A DNA stretch of 64,000 bases, taken from contig CAMNQF010000008.1 of the NCBI GenBank assembly GCA_946548895.1, forward strand, positions 43,438 through 107,437, in the 5' to 3' direction. Under the pieces are notes generated by a model. It saw only the letters and a list, made by a program, of their open reading frames with translations. It had not been told where the DNA came from and made no database searches. Of this stretch, positions 16,490 through 25,878 are shown piece by piece. This stretch comes from an uncultured bacterium (GTDB lineage Bacteria > Bacillota > Clostridia > Oscillospirales > Oscillospiraceae). How positions within the stretch are numbered: the stretch's first letter is position 1; each line of letters starts with the position of its first letter. The position numbers and the translations under genes are program-made.

Positions 16490-17797
16490 ATGAAAAAGCA
16501 TCTGTCCGCCATCCTTGCATCAGCCCTGGCCCTGGTTCTCTTGATGAGCGCCTGCGGCCCGGCCGCGTCCAACCCCACCAACACCCCCGGCAATCCCGAT
16601 CCCAAACCCAGCCAGCAGCAGGATACCCCGCCCGCAGATCAGCCCGTCACCATCACCTATTCCAACTATAACGCATCCGGCGGCAATGAGGAGACCCTCC
16701 AGAAGATGTATGAGGCGTTCCATGAGGAGTACCCCAACATCACGGTAGAAATCGAGACCATTGCCTATAACGACTACTTCACCCAGCTCCAGACACGGGT
16801 GTCCGGTGGTACCGCTCCCGACTGCTACGAGTTGAACATTGAAAACTTCGCGGCCTATGCCAACAAAGGTGCCTTGGCCGAGATCACCGGCGTGGATTTC
16901 AGCGGCTTGGATGAGACATCCCTGAACGCGTTCAACGTGGACGGCAAGCAGTACGGCTTGCCCGGCAAGTTCTCCAACGTAGTGCTGTTCTACAATAAGG
17001 ATCTGTTTGACCAAGCCAAGATCGACTACCCCACTGCTGACTGGACTCAGGATGACCTCCAGAAGGCCGCTGAGGCCATCCGGGCCCTGGGCGATGACAT
17101 TTACGGCTATTACCAGCCCCTTACTTACAACGAGTTCTACAAGGTTGTGGCACAGTTCGGCGGCAGCCTGCTCAATGCGGACAAAACCGAGTTTACCATC
17201 AACGCCCCGGAGAATGTGGCCGCCGCTCAGATGATGGCTGACCGTATCTTGGTAAGCAATGTTCAGCCCAACGAGGTGCAGATGGGCGGCATCGGCGACT
17301 GGGACCTGTTCATGAGCGGCCGCCTGGGCATGATGCCCACCGGCATCTGGGCCTTCAACACCTTTGCCGAGGGCTGCAAATTCGACTGGGACATCACCGT
17401 GGAGCCCGGCAAGGAGCAGAAGGCTACCCACTTCTTCTCCGATGCCTGTGTCATCAACAACGCCAGCGATAAGAAGGAGGCCGCTGCCACCTGGATCACC
17501 TGGCTGACCTCCAGTGACAAGGCCGCCGCCATCCGTATTGAAGCGGGCTGGGATCTCCCCGCAATCAAGGATCAGTCCACCCTGTCCGCCTATCTGGACA
17601 TCACCCCACCGGCCAACCGGCAGGCCGTGTTCGATTCCTTGAATTACCTGGTGGTGCCTCCCGTGATCGAGGACTACAGCCTGATGAGCGACATCATCGG
17701 CCAGAAACTGTCCGCTGCCGCTGCGGGCACCCTCACCGTACAAGAGGCCCTGGATCAAGCGCAGAGCGAGTGCCAGGCGCAGATCTCCCTGAAATAA
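16490..17797 (+). CDS. Sugar ABC transporter substrate-binding lipoprotein
   Basis: A 435-residue extracellular lipoprotein of the carbohydrate-binding family. The signal peptide ends in the lipobox LMSAC with the acylated Cys at residue 22, then a Pro/Gln-rich linker and the binding domain (ITYSNYNASGGNEETLQKMYEAF...). GGAGG lies upstream of ATG 16490. It is the first transporter gene after the regulator and is followed by a terminator hairpin that should make it more abundant than the permeases. It delivers the oligosaccharide to the two membrane subunits downstream. Confidence 0.92.
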   Translation: MKKHLSAILASALALVLLMSACGPAASNPTNTPGNPDPKPSQQQDTPPADQPVTITYSNYNASGGNEETLQKMYEAFHEEYPNITVEIETIAYNDYFTQLQTRVSGGTAPDCYELNIENFAAYANKGALAEITGVDFSGLDETSLNAFNVDGKQYGLPGKFSNVVLFYNKDLFDQAKIDYPTADWTQDDLQKAAEAIRALGDDIYGYYQPLTYNEFYKVVAQFGGSLLNADKTEFTINAPENVAAAQMMADRILVSNVQPNEVQMGGIGDWDLFMSGRLGMMPTGIWAFNTFAEGCKFDWDITVEPGKEQKATHFFSDACVINNASDKKEAAATWITWLTSSDKAAAIRIEAGWDLPAIKDQSTLSAYLDITPPANRQAVFDSLNYLVVPPVIEDYSLMSDIIGQKLSAAAAGTLTVQEALDQAQSECQAQISLK

Positions 17798-17806
17798 CGA
17801 TGCGCA

Positions 17807-17839
17807 GGGGGGAGGAGCATGGCTCCTCCCCCCGTTTTT
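17807..17839 (+). terminator. Intercistronic attenuator between binding protein and permeases
   Basis: GGGGGGAGGAGC and GCTCCTCCCCCC form a 12-bp stem followed by GTTTTT. Lying inside the operon, it would let only part of the transcripts continue into the permease genes. Confidence 0.8.
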
Positions 17840-17864
17840 ATGTCATAAGGAGGTGCTCACGTCA

Positions 17865-18791
17865 ATGCCGCAAAAAGCAAACCGGCGCGGCGGTCCGAAA
17901 AAGGACGGGCTGTTCACCGCGGTGCCTTTCCTGCTGCCGAGCCTGCTGGGGCTGCTGGTTTTTTCCCTGCTTCCCCTGCTGGTGTCGGCGCTCATCAGCT
18001 TCACCGACTGGAACGGCCTGGATCAGCTGCTGGCTCCGGGTTTCCTCCAGGAGCATTTTATCGGGCTGGAAAACTACAAAAACATTTTGTTGGGTGCGGA
18101 GCTGTGGAAGGTTCTGGGCAACACCGGGGCCTATATCATCATGTATATCCCGCTGATGCTGGCCGCATCTCTGCTGGAGGCATACTTGCTCAGCAGCACC
18201 CGGCGGGGCGTGTCTGCCTTCCGGGTGGTCTACTATCTCCCCGTCCTCACCTCCTGGGTGGCGGCGTCCCTGATTTGGACCTCGGTACTATCCCCCCAGT
18301 ATGGCGCGATGAACAACCTGCTTGCCCTGTTCGGCATCCAGGGGCCGGGTTGGCTGCTGGATGAGAAGTGGGCCATGGCCGCCATCGTGCTGGTATCGGT
18401 GTGGAAGGACGCTGGCTTTTTTGGCTTGATCCTCCTGTCCGGCATGGTGGGAATCAACAAAAGCTATTATGAGGCGGCCTCCCTGGACGGGGCGGGCGCT
18501 TGGAAAAAATTCTGGCGCATCACGGTGCCGCTGATGAGTCCCGCGATCTTTTACGTGCTGATCGTGGCGCTTATCAACGCCTTCCAGCTGTTCCCCCAGG
18601 TGATGATCATGACGGACGGCGGGCCTAACGGGGCCACCCAGGTGATGGTGGAGCGGATCTACCGCTACGGCTTCCGCTATTTCCGCATGGGTTACGCCGC
18701 GGCGTTTTCCTGGATCTTATTTGTCATTATCATGGCGTGTACGGCAATTCAAATGAAAGCGCAAAAGAGGTGGGTGAACTATGACGCTTAA
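17865..18791 (+). CDS. Sugar ABC transporter permease, MalF/UgpA type
   Basis: A 308-residue inner-membrane subunit with six predicted transmembrane segments. It carries the EAA loop that contacts the ATPase (YEAASLDGAGAWKKFWRITVPLM). ATG 17865 is preferred because the upstream GTG falls within the ribosome site AAGGAGGT. It overlaps the next permease by 11 bases. The family works as a MalF/MalG heterodimer with an MsmX/UgpC-type ATPase; no ATPase gene is present in this locus, so a shared one elsewhere must energise it. Confidence 0.92.
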   Translation: MPQKANRRGGPKKDGLFTAVPFLLPSLLGLLVFSLLPLLVSALISFTDWNGLDQLLAPGFLQEHFIGLENYKNILLGAELWKVLGNTGAYIIMYIPLMLAASLLEAYLLSSTRRGVSAFRVVYYLPVLTSWVAASLIWTSVLSPQYGAMNNLLALFGIQGPGWLLDEKWAMAAIVLVSVWKDAGFFGLILLSGMVGINKSYYEAASLDGAGAWKKFWRITVPLMSPAIFYVLIVALINAFQLFPQVMIMTDGGPNGATQVMVERIYRYGFRYFRMGYAAAFSWILFVIIMACTAIQMKAQKRWVNYDA

Positions 18792-19608
18792 AAAACGGCT
18801 GGGCACAACGGGCTATTACGTCGTCTCCACTGTTATTGCGGTGGTGTCCATGTTCCCGTTTTTGTGGATGATTTCCACTTCCCTGAAAAGCCAGGGGGCC
18901 ATCATGTCCATCCCCATCCAGTGGATTCCCCAAGAACCGTCAGGGGATGCCTACGTGGAGGTATTCACCAAGTTCAATTTTCTGCGCACGGTGGGCAACA
19001 GCCTGTTTATCTCTGTATCCTACACGGTGATCACGCTGCTCTCCTCCGCCATGGCGGCTTTCGCCTTCGCCAAAGTACGTTTTCGCGGGAATGACCTGCT
19101 GCTCAAGCTGTACCTCGCCACCATGATGATCCCAACCCAGGTGACCATGATCCCCCTGTTTGTCATTATGAACAAGCTGGGCCTTATCAACAGCTTTGGC
19201 AGCGTGATCCTGCCCTCTATCTTCAAGCCCTTTGCGGTGTTTATGCTGGTGCAGCAGATGCGGGCCATCCCGGAGGATTATCTGGAGGCCGCCCGGATCG
19301 ACGGGGCAGGTATTTTCCAGGTGTTTCGCAAAATCGCCCTGCCCATGTGTGTGCCCACCTTGTCCACCCTGGCGGTGACCACCTTCATGGAGTCCTGGAA
19401 CGACTATCTCTGGCCGCTGCTGATGCTGACCCAGCGGGAGCAGATGACCCTGCCCATCGCGCTGGCCACCCTTCAGGGCACCTACAACCCCCAGTATAAT
19501 GTGCTGATGGCGGGCAGCCTGGTGTCTATGGTGCCCATCATCATCATTTACATCATGGCACAGCGGAACTTTAAAAACGGTATGATGGCCGGTGGCATCA
19601 AGGGATAG
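18781..19608 (+). CDS. Sugar ABC transporter permease, MalG/UgpE type
   Basis: A 275-residue membrane subunit, partner of the preceding permease. The EAA loop is YLEAARIDGAGIFQVFRKIALPM, and the C-terminus AQRNFKNGMMAGGIKG is typical of MalG-type subunits. The start overlaps the stop of the upstream permease, so expression is coupled. Together they carry the bound sugar into the cell using an unlinked ATPase. Confidence 0.92.
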   Translation: MTLKKRLGTTGYYVVSTVIAVVSMFPFLWMISTSLKSQGAIMSIPIQWIPQEPSGDAYVEVFTKFNFLRTVGNSLFISVSYTVITLLSSAMAAFAFAKVRFRGNDLLLKLYLATMMIPTQVTMIPLFVIMNKLGLINSFGSVILPSIFKPFAVFMLVQQMRAIPEDYLEAARIDGAGIFQVFRKIALPMCVPTLSTLAVTTFMESWNDYLWPLLMLTQREQMTLPIALATLQGTYNPQYNVLMAGSLVSMVPIIIIYIMAQRNFKNGMMAGGIKG

Positions 19609-19617
19609 GGGCGGCTT

Positions 19618-21621
19618 ATGAGACGAGTGAAATTTTCTGATGTATTTACAGAATTGGAGTGGCCCTGCCCCGGAGGTACCGCTTCTTTGACCTGGGTGCA
19701 GCGGGAGGGACGCGGCCATTTGACGATTGCGCTGCCCTATCGGGGCGCCTACGGCATGGGGGAGCGGTATGATGCCCTCAACCAAAAGGGACGCACTGTG
19801 GTCAACCAGGTGGAGGAGAAGTTCTGCTTCCAGGGGGACAAGACCTACTGCCCAGCCCCCTTTTTCTGGACGGACACCGGCTTCGGCCTGTATGCGGAAA
19901 CTAACGAGACCACCATATTCCGCTTTGAGGAGGACGGCATTGCCGTGGACCTGCCTCGGAACTGTGATGTGATCCTCTTTGCTGGAACGCCCGCGGAGAT
20001 CATTCGGGACTATATGGGGCTGTTCGGATCCGCCAAGCTGCCCCCGGAATGGGCCTTCGGGCCGTGGATTTCCGCCAACCGCTGGAATACCCAGGCGCAT
20101 ACGGAAGAACAGCTCCAAAAGCTGAAGGAATACGGTTTTCCGGCCAGTGTGCTGGTGCTGGAGGCGTGGAGTGACGAGGCCACCTTCTACATTTGGAATG
20201 GGGCCAAATACACTTCCGTCCCCGACGGCCGGGCACTGGAACGGGAGAATCTTGACTTTGCCGGTTCCCCCTGGCCTGACCCGGAGGGGATGATCCGTTC
20301 CCTCCACGATGCGGGGCTGCGCCTGGTGCTGTGGCAGGTGCCGGTCTACAAAAAGCAGGGGCTGGAGGAAATACCTAACCGCCAGAATGACCTGGACCGA
20401 GCGGATGCTCAGGCCCGTGGGTTGTGCGTCCGAAACGGGGACAGCACCCCCTATGTCATCCCGGAGGGGCATTGGTTTTCCGGCTCCATGGTGCCGGACT
20501 TCACCAACCCCGATACGGTGGACAGCTGGTTTGCCAAGCGCCGCTACCTGCTGGACATGGGGGTGGACGGGTTCAAAACCGACGGCGGGGAATTTATTTA
20601 CAGCGACAGCGCACGATTTCATGACGGCTCCACCGGGCAACAGGGGAAAAACCGCTATTCACGGGATTATACCCAGGCTTACGCCGATTTTTTGGGGGAA
20701 GGGCGGGTGCTGTTCAGCCGAGCGGGTTATTCGGGCCAGCACACCACCCCCATCCACTGGGCGGGAGATCAACAGTCTCAGAACTGCGAGCTGAAAAGCG
20801 CGCTCACCGCGGGCCTGTCCGCCGCTCTCACCGGTATCCCGTTCTGGGGGTTCGACATTGGCGGTTTTGCCGGGCCGCTGCCCACCTTGGATCTGTACCG
20901 CCGCGCCACTCAGCTGGCCTGCTTCTGCCCAGTGATGCAATGGCACTCTGAGCCGGACGGTGGGCAGTTCCGGGAGTTGATGCCGGGGGCGGAGGGGAAC
21001 AACGAGCGCAGCCCGTGGAATATGGCGCAGGCGTATCAGGCCCCGGAGTTTTTGGAGGAAATGCGCTTCTGGCACCGGCTGCGGGTCAATTTGCAGCCCT
21101 ACTTGTGGGAAACCGCTCAAGACTGTGCCGCGCACAGCAGGCCTATGATGCGTCCGCTGGTCTACGACTGGCCAGATGATTCGCTGGCCGCTGCAACGGA
21201 TGACGAATTTCTGTTGGGGGACAGCCTTTTGGTGGCTCCATTGCTGGAGGAAAATGCGGAGAGCCGGGTAGTCTATCTCCCCCAGGGCCAATGGATCGGA
21301 CTGTTTGATCAAATTTGGTATGAGGGCGGGCAAAAGGTTACAGCAGGGGGCAATTCCCGGCTGCCGGTGTTTCTGCGGTGCGGTTTTGGGCTTCCACTGA
21401 ATCTGGGTTCCGAACCGGCCCTTGGCTCCATTCCCCAGTGCAGGGTAGGGCAATATGAAAACCTTCATTTTTTGCTGGCAGGTTCCTGCGGAAAGCAGTC
21501 CTTCCGTGATAGTCTGGGAAACAGCTTCGTCATTGTTTGGGACGCTGGACAAGTGAGTGTAATGGGAGAAGCTGTCAGCCCGGTCACTTGGCAGGTTTTG
21601 CCGGAGGGGTTATGTCGATAG
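19618..21621 (+). CDS. GH31 family alpha-glycosidase
   Basis: A 667-residue cytoplasmic enzyme with no signal peptide. The GH31 core shows PPEWAFGPWISANRWN, the nucleophile region GVDGFKTDGGEF (Asp in KTDGG), the probable acid/base region HWAGDQQS and FWGFDIGGF. It would hydrolyse a terminal alpha-linked sugar (alpha-glucosidase, xylosidase or related). The ribosome site AGGGGCGG is weak and the gene follows the permease by nine bases, so it is part of the operon. With GH65 acting on the same pool, the two enzymes may handle different linkages of one oligosaccharide. Confidence 0.9.
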   Translation: MRRVKFSDVFTELEWPCPGGTASLTWVQREGRGHLTIALPYRGAYGMGERYDALNQKGRTVVNQVEEKFCFQGDKTYCPAPFFWTDTGFGLYAETNETTIFRFEEDGIAVDLPRNCDVILFAGTPAEIIRDYMGLFGSAKLPPEWAFGPWISANRWNTQAHTEEQLQKLKEYGFPASVLVLEAWSDEATFYIWNGAKYTSVPDGRALERENLDFAGSPWPDPEGMIRSLHDAGLRLVLWQVPVYKKQGLEEIPNRQNDLDRADAQARGLCVRNGDSTPYVIPEGHWFSGSMVPDFTNPDTVDSWFAKRRYLLDMGVDGFKTDGGEFIYSDSARFHDGSTGQQGKNRYSRDYTQAYADFLGEGRVLFSRAGYSGQHTTPIHWAGDQQSQNCELKSALTAGLSAALTGIPFWGFDIGGFAGPLPTLDLYRRATQLACFCPVMQWHSEPDGGQFRELMPGAEGNNERSPWNMAQAYQAPEFLEEMRFWHRLRVNLQPYLWETAQDCAAHSRPMMRPLVYDWPDDSLAAATDDEFLLGDSLLVAPLLEENAESRVVYLPQGQWIGLFDQIWYEGGQKVTAGGNSRLPVFLRCGFGLPLNLGSEPALGSIPQCRVGQYENLHFLLAGSCGKQSFRDSLGNSFVIVWDAGQVSVMGEAVSPVTWQVLPEGLCR

Positions 21622-22256
21622 AGGCGGTAATTTTCGATTTGGACGGTGTAATCTGCCACACCGACCAATATCATTATCAGGCGTGGAAAACGATTGCAGA
21701 TCGGCTGAGCATTCCCTTTGATGAGCGTATCAATGCCAGAATGCGAGGCGTCAGCAGGCTGGAGAGCTTGGAAATCCTTCTGGAACAGAGCGGAAAAAAC
21801 TTTTCTCAGGAGGAGAAAGAACGGCTGGCGGAGGAAAAGAATCGGATCTATCAATCCTTCCTGCGCAAAATGACCCCGGCAGACTTAGAACGGGAAACCT
21901 TCCGCGCTTTGAATACCCTGCGGGAGATGAACTTGAAACTGGCTATCGGTTCATCCAGCCGGAATACCGCTCTGATTTTACACCGGCTGGGATTAGATGG
22001 ATTTTTTGACGCAGTGGCCGATGGCACCCAGATCAAACATTCCAAGCCCAACCCAGAGGTGTTCCTTCTGGCGGCTTCTCTGCTGGGCGTCCAGCCCAGC
22101 AAAACCCTGGTGGTAGAGGACGCTCCTGCGGGCATACAGGCTGCAAAAATGGGCGGATTTGTGGTTGCCGGGTTGGGAGACGCCGTGGAAGAACCAGGAA
22201 CCGACTTCCCGATTTTAGCACTAAACGATTTATGCCTGATTTGCTCTATGTTATAA
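21612..22256 (+). CDS. pgmB: HAD-family hydrolase, probable beta-phosphoglucomutase
   Basis: A 214-residue haloacid dehalogenase-type enzyme. The catalytic motif DLDGVICHT holds the two Asp of beta-phosphoglucomutase; MRGVSRLESLE fits the substrate-specificity cap; GSSSRN and KPNPEVFLLAA plus VVEDAPAGIQAA are the remaining HAD motifs. It would convert beta-glucose 1-phosphate from the GH65 phosphorylase to glucose 6-phosphate. ATG 21612 has GGAGGGG upstream and overlaps the GH31 gene by 10 bases. The 264 bases after it hold no supportable gene. Confidence 0.88.
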   Translation: MSIEAVIFDLDGVICHTDQYHYQAWKTIADRLSIPFDERINARMRGVSRLESLEILLEQSGKNFSQEEKERLAEEKNRIYQSFLRKMTPADLERETFRALNTLREMNLKLAIGSSSRNTALILHRLGLDGFFDAVADGTQIKHSKPNPEVFLLAASLLGVQPSKTLVVEDAPAGIQAAKMGGFVVAGLGDAVEEPGTDFPILALNDLCLICSML

Positions 22257-22520
22257 AGAAATGATAAGATGTGCGGTCCAAGGGAGTTTTTTCGGTTTCT
22301 TTTGCGGTCCGTTGTGCCTCCCCACTTGGCGCATATGGGACGAATCGGGATAGAGCGCAAAATCCCCCGTTTTGGCGTTGGCCGCAGATACCGCCGTCAA
22401 ATTTCTGCCAATGTACCAGTAGAGCGGAAAATTTTCAAGTACAGTATCATCCCGTATCTTTATCCGCGTTTTACTATTACAGGCAGGAACATAATACCCA
22501 ATTTTCTTTGTCCAAAGGCT

Positions 22521-23378
22521 TCACCTTTGCATCTCTGTCTTATTGCTGATACTTTGCTTAAAGGTTTCCCAAATCCCATCATAAATATCCTGGAACAGCG
22601 ATGCCCGCGTAGCGGCTCCACTATCCGCAGCCTCCTGATTGTCAAGAGAAAATTCCTCACCCGCCTGCACACAGCCGCGGCGTTTCAGTTCAGCCAGGAT
22701 ACCAGAGGCACCATCTTGGAACGTGGACGTTACCTTGTGGGCAGAAGCGAGTGCGCGGTCAATCTCGCCATAGATGTCTTGGGCAGAGGGATCAATCTGC
22801 CAACGGGGATTATCCTGGGCGTTCGCTGTCTCGCCAGTAATCATTGAATACGCACTCCCTAAGAAGCCCTTCGGTGTGGGACCTTCTTTTGAAAATTGGT
22901 TCAGTTTCTCCGCTCCTTGCTGTAGAAATTGCTCCCGCGCTACTTTGGTGGTTTCCAGCAGGAGGGCAACATCTTCCTGTTTCATCTGTTCGGGCAGCGC
23001 AGTTTTGCCGCTCAGCATATCTTGGTATTCTTGAATGGTCTGGTCAAAGGCAGAGAGCTGATCCCGGTACTCCATCAAAGCATACTCCTGCCCCTGGCTT
23101 ATGCTTGCACCGAACTTGCACATATGCAAATAGTAATGCAGGAAGCCCTCCGGCACATCACTGAGTGAGGATTTTTGCTCAAGCGCCGCATCCGACAGTT
23201 CCAAAGTATCAAACCGTCGTTTTAGATCCGTGCTCTGCACCTGAGTGTTGAGCAGATTTTCCGACAGTCGATTCAGTGTGTCATTGATTGGTGGCTGAAC
23301 AAGTTTCTGCCCCAGCGGTTTATTTTGCTGGAAGATGCTGTTTTGGTGAAAAAGATTTGCGAAGTTTGTCACATTCAT
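22521..23378 (-). CDS. Unidentified 285-residue protein
   Basis: A soluble, largely helical and polar protein (MNVTNFANLFHQNSIFQQNKPLGQK...) without signal peptide or membrane segment. I do not recognise the family. The N-terminal run of Asn, Gln and Phe, and a spacing pattern of short helices resemble surface-exported or toxin-associated helper proteins, but that is a guess. It stands alone between the convergent HAD gene and the ABC exporter operon, which runs the same way 100 bases upstream. Confidence 0.6.
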   Translation of the reverse strand: MNVTNFANLFHQNSIFQQNKPLGQKLVQPPINDTLNRLSENLLNTQVQSTDLKRRFDTLELSDAALEQKSSLSDVPEGFLHYYLHMCKFGASISQGQEYALMEYRDQLSAFDQTIQEYQDMLSGKTALPEQMKQEDVALLLETTKVAREQFLQQGAEKLNQFSKEGPTPKGFLGSAYSMITGETANAQDNPRWQIDPSAQDIYGEIDRALASAHKVTSTFQDGASGILAELKRRGCVQAGEEFSLDNQEAADSGAATRASLFQDIYDGIWETFKQSISNKTEMQR

Positions 23379-23480
23379 ATTTATCTACCTCATTTTTGCT
23401 TTGCGCTTAATTAGCCTAACTGGGGCCGCAAATATATGCAATGGCGGAGGGAACAATCAGCCGGTAAATAGCAAGATACA

Positions 23481-24341
23481 TCACTTTCCGAAGTAGTACA
23501 AATACATATCTTCCATATTGGGTGCTGTTGGTGTAGCGTCGGGATGGGGTCTGCTCTCGGAGAGCAGGCGGATCACGCTTTTTCCATCGGTATGCATGAC
23601 ATTGCTACAAGCGTATTTTTTTGTAAGAGCTGTTTCTTCCGCAGTAGGAACGGTGACGATCCAAACTTGGCCCTCAATCTGTTCCAACAATTCAAAGGGC
23701 CTTTTCACATCAAGGACTGTTCCCTTTTTGAGCAAAATCACCTTGTTGGCAACTGCTTCAAGGTCAGATACGATATGCGTAGACAGCAGGACGGTTTTCT
23801 GTTGCGACAAGTTGCTGATGATTCCACGAAATCGTATTCTTTCTTCGGGGTCAAGTCCGGCTGTCGGCTCGTCAAGGATCAATATCTCTGGATCGCCCAA
23901 AAGGGCCTGGGCAATTCCAACCCTCTGTTTTTGGCCACCTGAAAAACCTTTGAGCTTCTTCTTGGCTTTTTCCTCCAGTCCTACCATAACAAGCAAGTCA
24001 TCCGTTTGCCGTTTTGCCTCATATCTCGATAACCCCTTTAACTGGGCAATGTAGAGCAAAAACTGTTCCGCTGTGAAATTGGGATAAACACCAAAATCCT
24101 GTGGCAGATAGCCCAATTTCTCCCGGAAAGCGGCCCTCATTGCAGTAATGTCCTGACCGTCTAAAAGCACTCGCCCCGTTGAAGGCGGTATTAGGTCGGT
24201 CATAATTTTCATCAGCGTTGTTTTGCCAGCACCGTTCGGCCCCAGCAATCCATATACCCCGCTGGACATAGACAGGTTGATTTTCTCCAACGCAACTGTC
24301 TTGCCAAACAGTTTACAAATATTTTCCAAGGTAAGGTTCAT
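23481..24341 (-). CDS. ABC transporter ATP-binding protein (exporter type)
   Basis: A 286-residue ATPase with Walker A GPNGAGKTT near residue 35, signature FSGGQKQRVGIAQALLG, Walker B ILILDEPTAGLDPEE and H-loop STHIVSD. The C-terminal 70 residues form the extra domain of bacitracin/lantibiotic-type and Nat-like exporters. The start overlaps the upstream membrane gene as ATGA. It is the last gene of an operon headed by an ECF sigma factor, with three membrane proteins between them, so it probably powers a drug, peptide or stress-response exporter. Confidence 0.92.
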   Translation of the reverse strand: MNLTLENICKLFGKTVALEKINLSMSSGVYGLLGPNGAGKTTLMKIMTDLIPPSTGRVLLDGQDITAMRAAFREKLGYLPQDFGVYPNFTAEQFLLYIAQLKGLSRYEAKRQTDDLLVMVGLEEKAKKKLKGFSGGQKQRVGIAQALLGDPEILILDEPTAGLDPEERIRFRGIISNLSQQKTVLLSTHIVSDLEAVANKVILLKKGTVLDVKRPFELLEQIEGQVWIVTVPTAEETALTKKYACSNVMHTDGKSVIRLLSESRPHPDATPTAPNMEDMYLYYFGK

Positions 24342-25057
24342 AATTCCTTGTTCCCCCTTCTTTCCTTGATCGTTAAAAAGAGTATTAGGCTAATCAGCAC
24401 AAAGTACCAAATCAGCCAAAACACAGGCAACGAGACGATTGCCCGTCCCCGCACCAGCTCTGTGAAAAATCCATACCTGAAAAACCAAAATACATCGAAC
24501 GATTTTACTGCACCAGCGTTTACAAAATAGCTGCTGGCAAAAGGAAGTCCGCACAAACACATAGCAATAGGATGATTCTTTGTCAAATCGCAAATCATTG
24601 CGGATACGCCAAAATAACCAACTGCTCCAACAAGGGTAATCGCTGTGGTATAAGTGAAGGAGCGTATCCAGCCATAGGGCATACTTATTTTACTTCCCCA
24701 GAAAAATGAAACGCCTATGTTTCCTGCATATAAAAGTAATACAGACAGAATCACCGCCAATCCGCCACTGGTCAATCGATTCCAAAACAGAGAAAGCCGT
24801 CCGTAAGCTGTGCTGTTAATTGCGGAAAACACTCCAACCTCCACATCATAGGAAAAGCGATGAATTACTACCAGCAACGTCAGAAAACCGACTGTAACGG
24901 AACCAGTTTTATTCCAAAAATCAGCAGCCAGTTCCCAAAATTGCGGTTCTCGGTACAGGCGGTCAAAATAAGCCAATACGGTGCGGAAGGATAGTCCCAA
25001 CCCAATCACAGCCCAATAAAGCGGATTTTTGAGGTATTGGAATAGTTCTGTTTTCAT
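24338..25057 (-). CDS. ABC exporter membrane subunit 3
   Basis: A 239-residue membrane protein with about six hydrophobic segments, ending in a basic tail. ATG 25057 is chosen since it overlaps the preceding stop as ATGA, with GGAGG 13 bases upstream; the longer frame begins inside the previous gene. It also overlaps the ATPase gene, so all are translated together. No family signature beyond the ABC-2 permease pattern was recognised. Confidence 0.75.
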   Translation of the reverse strand: MKTELFQYLKNPLYWAVIGLGLSFRTVLAYFDRLYREPQFWELAADFWNKTGSVTVGFLTLLVVIHRFSYDVEVGVFSAINSTAYGRLSLFWNRLTSGGLAVILSVLLLYAGNIGVSFFWGSKISMPYGWIRSFTYTTAITLVGAVGYFGVSAMICDLTKNHPIAMCLCGLPFASSYFVNAGAVKSFDVFWFFRYGFFTELVRGRAIVSLPVFWLIWYFVLISLILFLTIKERRGNKEL

Positions 25058-25878
25058 GTCTTTGCTTTGCGCCTCCATAGTAGCCACAAAACTGCAAATT
25101 CAAAGATAATTGCTGATAAAACAAACAGGACAGGCTTCCAAACATTTTCCCATTGTCCTGTCCATCCAATTATGGACGACCAGCGGTAGCTTTCCAACTG
25201 CATAAAACCGAAGAAGCTAAACCGAAAAATAAAGCCGCAGATTTGCCCCAACATGCCATTCAGCCGGAAAGATAGCACAAATTGATAGCCGAAGGAGGCC
25301 AGGCACAAGCCCCCGCAGAAGGAAATGGTGAATACAGTGTTTTTACTAATCGTTGCAACGATAAGAATAAAACCCGCAAAATATAAAGCTCCCAGCAATA
25401 GGAAAACATATTGAACAGCACAAAAGGTAATATTTGTTAGTGGAACACTCTCAAAATATACGCAATTTGAAGCAGGCATAAACGCATCTTGAAACCCAAT
25501 CAGCGCACCGTGAAGGCCAAGGTTCACAATACCCAACACCAATACTATAACCACACAGTAAAGAATCGACAATCCAACCTTTGCACCCCATGTGAGATTC
25601 GGACCATGCGTGGCAGTTCCAATCAATCCTGATGTATTGCGCTCTGTCTCGTAACACATCAATCTGGACAATCCAATCACAAGCAGAAAGGCCGTTAAAG
25701 CTCCCACATACCTGTGAATATCTTGTTGTATCAGATACCACGAATTTTTAAGGTCTACCGTAAGAGATCCTGAATCGTTATAAATAAATACAAATAAGAG
25801 CAAGGCCGCTAACAGGTATCCGACCCAAACCTCACGAAAGGCCCTCTGCTTTCTGGCCTCATTCCATATCAACGGCAT
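25054..25878 (-). CDS. ABC exporter membrane subunit 2
   Basis: A 274-residue protein with an N-terminal cytoplasmic start (MPLIWNEARKQRAFREVW), and about six membrane segments in the ABC-2 style with a long first extracellular loop. It overlaps the preceding membrane gene by 20 bases and the next by four. Role inferred from its place in the sigma/ABC operon. Confidence 0.75.
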   Translation of the reverse strand: MPLIWNEARKQRAFREVWVGYLLAALLLFVFIYNDSGSLTVDLKNSWYLIQQDIHRYVGALTAFLLVIGLSRLMCYETERNTSGLIGTATHGPNLTWGAKVGLSILYCVVIVLVLGIVNLGLHGALIGFQDAFMPASNCVYFESVPLTNITFCAVQYVFLLLGALYFAGFILIVATISKNTVFTISFCGGLCLASFGYQFVLSFRLNGMLGQICGFIFRFSFFGFMQLESYRWSSIIGWTGQWENVWKPVLFVLSAIIFEFAVLWLLWRRKAKT

